From the NCBI GenBank assembly GCA_016234425.1, contig JACRCA010000407.1:1-7105 (forward strand): a stretch of DNA of 7,105 nt. The letters are read 5' to 3'. This DNA comes from Deltaproteobacteria bacterium. Lineage in GTDB: Bacteria > Desulfobacterota > SM23-61. The notes below the pieces were generated by a model that saw nothing but the letters and a program-made list of their open reading frames with translations, did not search any database and was not told the DNA's origin. This document shows positions 1-6,269 of the stretch, piece by piece; position 1 is the stretch's first letter, and each line of letters opens with the position of its first letter. The translations under genes were made by a program, and so were the position numbers.

Positions 1-1
1 A

Positions 2-508
2 GAGGCCTTATCGATCTCCGACCGGATCGCGGTCATGAACCATGGAGTCATCTGCCAGGTGGCCAAACCTTGGGAAATTTACTCCGCACCAAAAGATGCC
101 TTTGTAGCCGGATTCATTGGAGCAACCAACCTGATTCCGATTGAGGTAGCGGGGGCCAGGGAAGGGGTCCTGATCGGCAGTTGCGGTCAGGTCTCACTCG
201 CTCTCCCAGCTCAGGATGAGCTGGAGCCGGGAGATCAAATCAAAATGGCCCTGAGGCCGGAGTTAATCCAGATTCTCTATCAGGGGGAAACAGTTCCTCC
301 AACCCATTGGATTCTTGCAGGGCGGGTCACGCGGGTTGAGTACTTAGGGAACATGATTAAATATGAGGTCTCCGTTGCCGATAGAGTAAAACTGATAGTT
401 TTGAGCTACAATATCGACCCGTCCCAACTCAAAAAGCTGGGCGAGGAGGTCAAGATCCATTACCCGATAAACCGCGCTATGCTCTTCCAGGAGGATCAGA
501 AGGCGTGA
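2..508 (+). CDS. ABC transporter ATP-binding protein, C-terminal part (TOBE domain), cut by window start
   Basis: This is the C-terminal 168 residues of an importer ATPase of the PotA/FbpC type; the Walker A, signature and Walker B motifs lie upstream of the window. The open frame runs in from the left edge and reads EALSISDRIAVMNHG, the segment that follows the H-loop in these ATPases. Next come 'IYSAPKDAFVAGFIGATNLI', the usual link out of the nucleotide-binding domain, and a TOBE-type beta domain (about residues 57-165) with the characteristic 'ALRPE' motif. The ATG at base 35 is internal, not the start. The protein acts at the cytoplasmic face, powering the permease encoded next; its TGA stop overlaps the permease GTG start by four bases, implying translational coupling. 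TOBE domains often sense substrate or regulators. The substrate is not determinable; ferric iron, polyamine, phosphonate and thiamine systems share this layout. Confidence 0.9.
   Translation, partial: EALSISDRIAVMNHGVICQVAKPWEIYSAPKDAFVAGFIGATNLIPIEVAGAREGVLIGSCGQVSLALPAQDELEPGDQIKMALRPELIQILYQGETVPPTHWILAGRVTRVEYLGNMIKYEVSVADRVKLIVLSYNIDPSQLKKLGEEVKIHYPINRAMLFQEDQKA
489..494 (+). promoter_or_regulatory. Ribosome binding site of the permease gene
   Basis: A perfect AGGAGG lies inside the end of the ATPase gene, ten bases before the GTG at 505. It decides the GTG as start and supports coupled translation across the 4-bp overlap. Confidence 0.7.
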
Positions 509-2145
509 AAAACCTCTTCTGGAATCTAACTGCCATTTTGATCTTTATTGCCGTTATTTTTTTCCTCATCGTCCCCGTCTCCATGGTTCTTACTGGAAGC
601 CTTCAAACCTCGGAAGGAGGTCCTTATACCTTAAAGAACTTCCAAAAATTCTCCATGTACAGGACATACTGGCAAAGCCTTGGGAACAGCGTGGGCGTTA
701 GCTTGGCTGCCTCCCTCTTGACCATCATTATGGCTGTTCCTTTGGCTTTCCTGGTGGCTCGCTATAATATCCCCGGCAAACCTTTCATCATTGCTATGAG
801 CACGATTCCTCTAATGGTCCCCAGTTTCCTCGCCGCCTTTTCCTGGATTTTACTCCTGGGCCGGGCTGGTCTCCTGACGCCAATAATTCGGTCCCTCGGA
901 ATTCCTTTTGATTCCATCTATGGCCATGGTGGGGTAGCGGCCATCTTCACCATGCAGTTTTTCCCTTATGTCTTCCTGATGACCCTATCGGGCTTCAACG
1001 CCGTTGATGAAAGCGTCGAAGAGGCTGGACGAAGTCTGGGGACCGGTCCCTTCAAAACCTTTCTGAAGGTTTCCATGCCCTTGGTATTGCCAAGTATCCT
1101 TTCCGGTACTCTCCTGGTTTTCATGACGGCCATTGAAAATTTCGGCGTGCCGATGATTATCGGGGAGCAGAAACCCTACCTGGCGGTCCAAGCTTACATG
1201 GAATTCACCTCCGAGGTCGGTGAACACCCCGGTATGTCTTTCGCCTTGAGCGTGATTCTGATTCTGGTGACCATGACTTCATTGATGGCCCAGCGGTATT
1301 ATTTACGCAAGCGCAATTTCATCCAAAGCGCGAGGGGACGACCTTTAGTGCGGGAGTTAAAAGGCCTCTCTTATTTGCTGGCAACAGGATACTGTTACTT
1401 GGTGGTCCTCATTCCCCTGATTCCTTTCCTGGTCGCTATGACGGTCTCCTTTATGGAAACCCGAGGACCAGTTATTCACCCCAAATTCAGTCTCCAAAAC
1501 TACATTTATGCCTTCAGTCATGCTGCCCGGCCGATTTTCAACAGTTATTTCCTGGCAACCATGGCCACTCTGGCCTCGATCCTCATAGGGGTGCCCACGG
1601 CCTATATTCTTACCCGGCGGCGTTCGGTTGTTGGCGACGCTCTTGATTTATCCATCATGCTCCCCTTTACCATTGCAGGAACAGTTCTGGGCATTGCGTT
1701 GATCATCATGTTCAACACTGGCATTCTGGTACTGACCGGAACCTGGATGATCCTGGCCCTTTCTTACACCATTCGCAAAATGCCCTTCATCGCCCGCTCC
1801 AGCTCCTCCATCCTCTACCAGCTGGATCCCGCGTTAGAAGAGGCCAGTGTTTCCCTGGGTGTGCCGCCGATGAAGACTTTTTTCAAGATCACCGTTCGGC
1901 TTATGGCTGCGGGTATCATGTCCGGGGCCATCCTCACCTGGATCACGACCATCTCCGAGTTGAGTTCCACTATTGTCCTGCAAACGCCGGGCTGGTCCAC
2001 CATGACCGTGGAGATGTTCAATGGAATCATTTCAGATGAAATGGGATTGGCCAAAGCCTTTGCCACTATTCTAATCGTCTCTGCCGTTGTTCCTTTATTG
2101 ATTATGATGAGGTTTATCAAAGGGGAAAGAGCTTCTCTTTTTTAA
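505..2145 (+). CDS. ABC transporter permease, fused two-module type (FbpB/ThiP-like)
   Basis: A 546-residue inner-membrane permease made of two tandem MetI-like (BPD_transp_1) modules, so one polypeptide can supply the whole membrane channel. Visible features are an N-terminal membrane helix (about residues 8-30), further hydrophobic segments at about 60-85, 92-118, 143-163, 200-220 and 245-262, then a second set beginning at about 290. Each module carries the EAA cytoplasmic coupling loop that docks on the ATPase: 'EEAGRSLG' at 172-179 and 'LEEASVSLG' at 444-452. The length fits the iron(III)/thiamine family (about 500-550 aa). The start is GTG, overlapping the ATPase stop (GTGA) and preceded by a perfect Shine-Dalgarno. 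Neither the periplasmic binding protein gene nor the start of the ATPase gene is in view; they are probably upstream. Iron specificity is not shown: fused permeases also serve thiamine, aminoethylphosphonate and uncharacterised organic substrates, and the next gene points to an organic one. Confidence 0.93.
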   Translation: MKNLFWNLTAILIFIAVIFFLIVPVSMVLTGSLQTSEGGPYTLKNFQKFSMYRTYWQSLGNSVGVSLAASLLTIIMAVPLAFLVARYNIPGKPFIIAMSTIPLMVPSFLAAFSWILLLGRAGLLTPIIRSLGIPFDSIYGHGGVAAIFTMQFFPYVFLMTLSGFNAVDESVEEAGRSLGTGPFKTFLKVSMPLVLPSILSGTLLVFMTAIENFGVPMIIGEQKPYLAVQAYMEFTSEVGEHPGMSFALSVILILVTMTSLMAQRYYLRKRNFIQSARGRPLVRELKGLSYLLATGYCYLVVLIPLIPFLVAMTVSFMETRGPVIHPKFSLQNYIYAFSHAARPIFNSYFLATMATLASILIGVPTAYILTRRRSVVGDALDLSIMLPFTIAGTVLGIALIIMFNTGILVLTGTWMILALSYTIRKMPFIARSSSSILYQLDPALEEASVSLGVPPMKTFFKITVRLMAAGIMSGAILTWITTISELSSTIVLQTPGWSTMTVEMFNGIISDEMGLAKAFATILIVSAVVPLLIMMRFIKGERASLF

Positions 2146-2220
2146 GGACGGGTAGCAGATATTGGTCATTTCAGCCTCTCGGCGTAGAGTCTTTATAACT
2201 CACTGAGGTAGGAGAAAGAG
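2146..2220 (+). other. Short intergenic gap inside the importer operon
   Basis: These 75 bases between the permease and the M29-like gene contain no convincing terminator or promoter. The only fold seen is a 4-bp CTCT/AGAG stem. A Shine-Dalgarno AGGAG (2210-2214) sits six bases before the ATG at 2221. I infer the downstream gene is co-transcribed with the transporter. Confidence 0.55.
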
Positions 2221-3189
2221 ATGAAGGAAATACTCGTGACCAAAGGAGCGGTCAAACTGGTTGAGACCTGTGCTGGGGTCCGGCCTGGAGAGAACGTCCT
2301 TATTATCACTGACTTTACCAAAACCAACATTGCCAGGGTGCTGGCGGCAACTGCTTATCAGCGAGGCGCAGAGGTGGTGATCGCTACCATGATCCCCCGA
2401 GGAGGACACGGAGAGGAACCTCCCCCCACCATTGCCGAGGCGATGATCAAAGCGGATGTTATCTTCACTCCAGTATCTAATTCAATCACTCATACTCGCT
2501 CAATGAAAAGGGCCCTGGAGGCTGGTGCCCGGGGTTTGGCCATGACGGATTTCACTGAGGAGATGCTCATCCATGGCGGAATCGAAGCCGATTTTAATGA
2601 ACAAAAGATCGTTTGCCAGAAACTGGCTTCGGCTTTCACCCATGCTAAGGTAGTGCGCTTGACGAGCCCGGGGGGCACGAAGCTGACCATGCGCAAGGAG
2701 GACCGAGCAGGAAACGCCATGTATTGCCTTGTTCAAAAAGGGCAGTTATCCCCGGTACCCAACGTGGAGGCCAATTTTTCCCCTATCGAAGGAAGTGCCG
2801 AAGGGGTGATCGTTGCCGATGCCAGCATTCCTTACATCGGAATCGGAGTTTTGCATGAACCGGTTGTGGCCACCGTGGAGAAAGGAATGATCACCAAGAT
2901 AGAAGGCGGCGCCCAAGCTCGACAATTGGCCCAAGACCTCAAAAGCCGGAAGGATCCCCAGGTCTACAACATCGCTGAGCTGGGTGTAGGCCTCAACCCC
3001 AAATCAATCATGCAGGGGATCATGCTCGAAGACGAAGGAGTTTTTGGAACCGGGCATATTGGCATTGGAACCAATGTGACCCTCGGGGGGAATGTAAAAG
3101 CAGCCATTCACTACGACCTGATCATGTGGCAGCCGACCATTGAACTGGATGGGCGGACCGTTTTAGAAAAAGGCCTCCCCCAGGTTTAA
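2221..3189 (+). CDS. M29 aminopeptidase / NicX-like metalloenzyme family protein
   Basis: A 322-residue cytoplasmic protein (no signal peptide or membrane helix) of the superfamily holding thermophilic aminopeptidases (AmpT/AmpS, peptidase family M29) and 2,5-dihydroxypyridine dioxygenase NicX. The N-terminal half looks like the alpha/beta domain of the family ('VRPGENVLIITDF', about 20-32). The C-terminal half holds the conserved acidic and histidine positions in family order: E183 in 'NVEANFSP' before 'EGSAEG', E253 in 'AELGVGLNP', H279 in 'GTGHIGIGTN', the H297-x-D299 pair in 'HYDL', and D310-G. At 322 aa it is shorter than true M29 peptidases (about 400 aa), and no tyrosine follows H279 where peptidases have one, so peptidase activity is doubtful. 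A ring-cleaving or hydrolytic role on an imported small molecule is possible but unproven. The ATG start is supported by AGGAG six bases upstream. It follows the importer genes on the same strand. Confidence 0.83.
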   Translation: MKEILVTKGAVKLVETCAGVRPGENVLIITDFTKTNIARVLAATAYQRGAEVVIATMIPRGGHGEEPPPTIAEAMIKADVIFTPVSNSITHTRSMKRALEAGARGLAMTDFTEEMLIHGGIEADFNEQKIVCQKLASAFTHAKVVRLTSPGGTKLTMRKEDRAGNAMYCLVQKGQLSPVPNVEANFSPIEGSAEGVIVADASIPYIGIGVLHEPVVATVEKGMITKIEGGAQARQLAQDLKSRKDPQVYNIAELGVGLNPKSIMQGIMLEDEGVFGTGHIGIGTNVTLGGNVKAAIHYDLIMWQPTIELDGRTVLEKGLPQV

Positions 3190-3282
3190 TACAAAGGCCT
3201 GTGAATTTTAATTTATTATTTTATGGACATCCCCTTTTATTGGTCCGACCCTGGAACATAAAAGTGAGTTCTTATCAAAAAA
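3190..3282. other. Convergent intergenic region, no clear terminator
   Basis: This AT-rich 93-base gap separates the 3' ends of the M29-like gene (+) and glgX (-). The palindromic hexamer AGGCCT occurs at 3171-3176 and 3195-3200 and could pair across an 18-base loop before an AT-rich stretch, but there is no clean T-run. I see no strong bidirectional terminator. Confidence 0.4.
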
Positions 3283-5424
3283 TTATTTCACCTTATCCAG
3301 CAGCACAACCACACTCCTTGGATTTGCCAGATAATAGTTGGGAGGGGCAATCTGTACTTCTTCGCCGACACCCAGAAAGTCCTCGCCAGAATGAAGGCTT
3401 GTATCAATAACCCGGTGCCATACCCTGCCGCCTTCAAAAAGGGGAAGGGTGACATATTGCAGGTTGGAATCGGCATTCAGAATGATAAAGAGCCTGTAAT
3501 CGCCAATCTCTGATTTTTCCTCGCCGCCGTCGAGCATAAAACACAATGTCCGTGACTCAGGATTATCCCAATCAGGCTTTCCGAGATCTGCTCCATACCA
3601 GGTAATATCAGGGATGCTGTCAGCGTCAAGGTCCTCACCGAGAAAGAATTTTCTCCTTTGAAGAATGGTATATCTCCTTACAAAGGCAACAGCCTTTTTG
3701 AAGAACTCCAGGATGTCTGAATTTTTATTTAAATCATCCCAGTTGAACCAGCTTATCTCGTTATCCTGACAATAGGCATTGTTATTGCCTTTCTGGGTTC
3801 TCAGAAATTCATCGCCACCCAGAACCATAGGCGTACCGCATGAAAAAAGGAGGCAGCACAGGTGATTTTTTACGAGCTGCTTTCTCAGGCGAATAATATT
3901 GCTATCATCGGTTTCTCCCTCGAAACCGCAGTTCCATGAATTGTTGTCATTCGTACCGTCATGATTATGTTCAAGGTTCGCCTCATTGTGCTTATAGTTA
4001 GACGATACAAGATCATGGAGAGTAAAGCCGTCATGGCAGGTAATGAAATTGACACTGTTATATGCCGACCTTCCGTCATCTTTATACAGATCGGCAGAGC
4101 CGGTCAGTCTCCAGCCAAGGTCCCTTAGCTGTCCGGCGTCACCCTTAACGAACTTCCTCACAGTGTCTCTGAATCTTCCATTCCATTCCGCCCATTCAAC
4201 CGGGAAATTCCCCACCTGATAGGTGCCCAGATCCCACGGCTCGGCGATTAATTTGACCCTGTTCAGGACCGGATCCTGCGAGATGGCATCAAAGAAGGAT
4301 GCCGAACTCCTGAAGCACCCTTCCTCCCTGCCTAAAACCGAAGCGAGATCAAATCTGAAACCATCAACGTGCATCACCTCAACCCAGCGGCGGAGTGAAT
4401 CCATGACGAAACGTATGACCTGGGTATTTGCCAGGTTCATGCTGTTTCCGCATCCAGTGTAATTCATGTAATAGCGATAGGGTTCATGATGAGACCCGGT
4501 GAGACAGTAGTAAGTCGGATTGTCTATCCCTTTGAAACATATGGTCGGACCGAGTTCATTTCCTTCACCTGTATGATTGTAAACCACATCCATAATCACC
4601 TCGATACCGGCCTTATGGAGCTCTCGGACAAGCGTCTTGAATTCATTTACCTGGGATCCGGGGAAGGCGCCGGTACCGTATGATGACTCGGGAGCGAAAA
4701 AGCCTATGGTGTTATATCCCCAGTAATTTGTTAACCCTTTATCAAGAAGGAAATCGTCAATATAAAATTCCTGGAGCGGCAGGAACTCAACAGCATTTAT
4801 TCCAATTTCTTTGAGATACGGAATCTTTTCGATAAATCCCAGGTAGGTGCCTGAATGTTTGACCCCCGATGATTTATGCGCTGTAAAACCCTTGAGATGA
4901 ACCTCATAGATAATCAGTTTTTCAAAAGGAATATCCGGGGGGGTATCATCCTGCCAGTCAAAATTGTCCTCGATAACCATTGACTTAGGTACCATTCCGG
5001 TATTGTCGCGAATATCCAGGGAAAGGTCTTGGGCATATGAATTACGGTCATACGCGAGGAGCAGGTTATCAGTATTTCTGAATTTTCCTGTCAGGGCCTT
5101 TGCGTAAGGATCTATGAGAAGTTTGTTGCCGTTAAAGCGCATTCCAAAGCCAGGATTATAATCTCCTTTGATCTTGTATCCATAAAGCTGTCCCGCCTTC
5201 AGACCATGGACGAAGGTATGCCATATATATTTTGTGCGGTTTTCGAGTCTTATGATATCAGCCGGCTCTCCGTCAGGTTTATCAAACAGGAGGAGAAACA
5301 CCTCGTGGGCATACCGGGAATAAATGGCAAAGTTGACGCCACCTTCACACACCGATGCACCGAGTGGATAATATTTGCCTTTAGAGATTGTTTTATTTGT
5401 ACTATGTTTTAAGACGTAGGCCAT
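3283..5424 (-). CDS. glgX: Glycogen debranching enzyme, isoamylase type (GlgX/TreX, GH13)
   Basis: This cytoplasmic enzyme hydrolyses alpha-1,6 branch points of glycogen or limit dextrins in glycogen breakdown. Numbered from a GTG at 5460 (725 aa), the N-terminal CBM48/E-set domain covers about 29-115 ('YYPLGASVCEGGVNFAIYSR'). The GH13 barrel then carries all four signature regions: DVVYNHT (291-297), GFRFDLAS (367-374, nucleophile D371), LIAEPWD (404-410, acid/base E407) and FITCHDG (472-478, stabiliser D477). The family motif 'GGDEFLRTQKGNNNAYCQD' follows at 548-566, then a C-terminal beta domain. The size fits full-length GlgX. I prefer the ATG at 5424 (713 aa): it gives the usual short lead before 'YYPLGA'. 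The GTG at 5460 adds 12 residues, and neither start has a clear Shine-Dalgarno. No other glycogen gene is in view, and it looks more AT-rich than the importer genes. Identity is secure; the exact in vivo role (glycogen, trehalose route) is not. Confidence 0.96.
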   Translation of the reverse strand: MAYVLKHSTNKTISKGKYYPLGASVCEGGVNFAIYSRYAHEVFLLLFDKPDGEPADIIRLENRTKYIWHTFVHGLKAGQLYGYKIKGDYNPGFGMRFNGNKLLIDPYAKALTGKFRNTDNLLLAYDRNSYAQDLSLDIRDNTGMVPKSMVIEDNFDWQDDTPPDIPFEKLIIYEVHLKGFTAHKSSGVKHSGTYLGFIEKIPYLKEIGINAVEFLPLQEFYIDDFLLDKGLTNYWGYNTIGFFAPESSYGTGAFPGSQVNEFKTLVRELHKAGIEVIMDVVYNHTGEGNELGPTICFKGIDNPTYYCLTGSHHEPYRYYMNYTGCGNSMNLANTQVIRFVMDSLRRWVEVMHVDGFRFDLASVLGREEGCFRSSASFFDAISQDPVLNRVKLIAEPWDLGTYQVGNFPVEWAEWNGRFRDTVRKFVKGDAGQLRDLGWRLTGSADLYKDDGRSAYNSVNFITCHDGFTLHDLVSSNYKHNEANLEHNHDGTNDNNSWNCGFEGETDDSNIIRLRKQLVKNHLCCLLFSCGTPMVLGGDEFLRTQKGNNNAYCQDNEISWFNWDDLNKNSDILEFFKKAVAFVRRYTILQRRKFFLGEDLDADSIPDITWYGADLGKPDWDNPESRTLCFMLDGGEEKSEIGDYRLFIILNADSNLQYVTLPLFEGGRVWHRVIDTSLHSGEDFLGVGEEVQIAPPNYYLANPRSVVVLLDKVK

Positions 5425-5493
5425 GGTGTTCAGTTGTTTAAGTTGATCCAATTGTATCACACCATATTTATATTGGGAGTCCTATTCTTATCA

Positions 5494-5521
5494 GGTATAT
5501 TTGTGCTGTATTTGGGGTCAA
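5494..5521 (-). promoter_or_regulatory. Candidate sigma70-type promoter for glgX
   Basis: On the - strand TTGACC (5521-5516) and TATACC (5499-5494) are separated by 16 bases. This would start transcription near 5487, leaving a leader of about 27 bases to the GTG at 5460 or about 63 to the ATG at 5424. The -35 box lies inside the GGGGTCA repeat bordering the transposase remnant. Each hexamer is imperfect, so this is only a candidate. Confidence 0.3.
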
Positions 5522-5540
5522 CCCTGCAAAACTCATTTTT
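5508..5540. repeat. Direct repeat copy A bordering the RAYT remnant
   Basis: The segment reads GTATTT-GGGGTCA, then CTGCAA and CATTTTT. It matches copy B (5739-5773) in the same orientation and order: GTATTT, GGGGTCA, TGCAA and CATTTT are shared, with substitutions and small length changes between them. It covers the stop codon (5535-5533) of the transposase remnant. It is plausibly an end or REP-like element of the transposon family. Confidence 0.5.
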
Positions 5541-5749
5541 CCAGAATACCTCTCAGGGTCACGATTTTTGGGCGGAAATGCTCGTCCTTATCAAGTATCT
5601 TCTCCACCCTTATGAAGATTTCGCTCACGGCCGACCCCTTGATTCCGAAAAAACCGCCAATCTCTCTTGGTCGTTCCCGTCACTGCCCTCGCCACATACA
5701 CCGCCGCCTCCCTCTCGGCCTTCCCCTTGCCCCTGCGGGTATTTGGGGG
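5533..5749 (-). pseudogene. RAYT (REP-associated tyrosine transposase), C-terminal remnant, frameshifted
   Basis: RAYTs are single-domain Y1/HUH transposases of the IS200/IS605 relation that act on REP palindromes. Only the C-terminal tail is left. Reading the - strand from 5749, one frame gives 'AEREAAVYVARAVTGTTK'; after a one-base shift near 5665-5671 the next frame continues 'EIGGFFGIKGSAVSEIF' and runs to a TGA at 5535-5533, ending 'TLRGILEK'. Removing one base from the AAGAGAG tract joins the frames as TTKEIGGFFG, matching the usual DnaA/helix-turn-helix-like tail of Desulfobacterota RAYTs ('KEIGxxFGIxxSAVS'). The HUH (HxH) and catalytic tyrosine region is absent: the frame meets a stop exactly in repeat copy B. 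It is non-functional. Family recognition is from memory of the motif, not a search. Confidence 0.72.
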
Positions 5750-5773
5750 TCAGGTCTTGCAATATTACATTTT
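5739..5773. repeat. Direct repeat copy B bordering the RAYT remnant (GGGGTCAGGTCTTGCAAT type)
   Basis: This segment contains GTATTTGGGGGTCA, GGTCTTGCAA and ATTACATTTT and is related to copy A at 5508-5540. I recognise it as a dispersed element seen beside transposase genes in environmental Deltaproteobacteria, a memory-based statement. It marks the point where the RAYT coding similarity stops. Confidence 0.5.
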
Positions 5774-5925
5774 GTGTGTGGAAACGGGGGTGCGTAGTTC
5801 CGTTAGTTCCATTGATAAAAATAGGGGGTGGGTAATTTGCCGATATGACGCGGGGACTAACGCCGGATGCGGAGGGAGCTCTTCCTCATGTTTTGGTGAG
5901 GGGATGGAGAATTGTCTTGCCTCAG
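5774..5925. other. Non-coding spacer between mobile-element fragments
   Basis: I find no gene here. Open frames crossing it on either strand lack a Shine-Dalgarno and give low-complexity or overlapping-frame peptides. It includes a short internal repetition AGTTCCGTTAGTTCC (about 5795-5811) and an imperfect palindrome GAGGGAGCTCTTCCTC (5872-5887). The left boundary of the IS fragment that follows is not defined. Confidence 0.4.
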
Positions 5926-5953
5926 TTGGAAAAGGAGTGTTCCGCCGGATAAT
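5926..5953 (+). promoter_or_regulatory. Candidate promoter of the IS OrfA gene
   Basis: TTGGAA (5926-5931) and GATAAT (5948-5953) are spaced by 16 bases. A start near 5960 would give a leader of about 20 bases with the Shine-Dalgarno GGAGGG (5968-5973). It lies inside the hairpin described next, so its own transcript would lack the left arm. Confidence 0.42.
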
Positions 5954-5978
5954 AAAGTATAAACCACGGAGGGAACAC
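5937..5978 (+). promoter_or_regulatory. Inverted repeat able to sequester the OrfA ribosome binding site
   Basis: GTGTTCC (5937-5943) pairs perfectly with GGAACAC (5972-5978). A further CCG/CGG pairing is possible after a small bulge, with the loop holding the -10 box. The right arm covers the 3' part of the Shine-Dalgarno GGAGGG and ends just before the ATG at 5980. Only RNA begun upstream of 5937 can form it, which resembles the known protection of several insertion sequences (IS10, IS50) against read-through expression. Confidence 0.4.
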
Positions 5979-5979
5979 C

Positions 5980-6105
5980 ATGAGCAAACATCGCAAGCAT
6001 TATACCCCGCAAGAGAAGGTTTCCATTCTGCGCCGGCACCTGATTGAGAACGTTCCAGTCTCCGATCTGTGCCAGGAGCAGAAACTCCAGCCGAGATGGG
6101 GGTAG
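5980..6105 (+). pseudogene. Truncated IS transposase OrfA (HTH_Tnp_1 / IS3-IS911-like), N-terminal stub
   Basis: A 41-codon frame starting at ATG with a strong GGAGGG six bases upstream. The peptide opens MSKHRKHYTPQEKVSILRRH and continues 'LIENVPVSDLCQEQKLQP', the first helix-turn-helix of IS3/IS911-type OrfA proteins, whose DNA-binding domain normally runs on as 'LQP-(T)xFYxWQK'. Here the match breaks off right after LQP, giving RWG and a TAG at 6103. OrfA of this type is about 90-100 aa and is followed by an integrase-like OrfB with a DDE motif. No trace of either the OrfA leucine-zipper half or OrfB is seen downstream, so this is the left-hand scar of an insertion sequence, deleted or overwritten to the right. 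It is not expected to be mobile. Family assignment is from motif memory; IS subgroup is uncertain. Confidence 0.68.
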
Positions 6106-6269
6106 GTTCGCTGTTTACTTTGATATAGAACGTTGGTGAAAAATGAAGCTTTTCAATTTGGTGGAACTACAAGCGGGAATCTATTTTTTCGGGATGCTCT
6201 TTCAGTCAGCGCCGATAGGCATTTTGAACCGTCTCCAAGTCGCCGATCTTTTCGAAACGGGCTTAGGGG
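6106..6269. other. Decayed stretch without an intact gene
   Basis: The + strand has a short ATG frame at 6143-6277 (44 codons, hydrophobic, starting MKLFNLVELQ) with only a weak GGTGA before it. The - strand has a more protein-like but stop-broken frame from 6262 downward: 'ARFEKIGDLETVQNAYRR', TGA (6208-6206), 'LKEHPEKIDSRL', TAG (6169-6167), then FHQIEKLHF. The charged, amphipathic look suggests that a - strand gene once ended or began here, but I do not recognise it. GGGGTCAA occurs at 6266-6273, recalling the repeats near 5515 and 5746. Confidence 0.35.

Noticed and set aside
985..1227. Reverse-strand frames inside the permease, M29-like gene and glgX
   Set aside because: They are shadows of well-supported genes with clear family motifs and show no independent signals.
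3171..3200. Possible terminator formed by two AGGCCT hexamers around the end of the M29-like gene
   Set aside because: Six base pairs only, long loop, left arm inside the coding sequence, and no clean T-run after the right arm.
5434..5835. Open frames of 98-133 codons on the + strand over the RAYT region
   Set aside because: They are antisense to the transposase remnant, contain proline-rich low-complexity peptide and the translated repeat, and lack ribosome binding sites.
5872..5887. GAGGGAGCTCTTCCTC palindrome as terminator or IS end
   Set aside because: Almost no loop, a G-T mismatch, and no T-run; no matching inverted copy found at another boundary.
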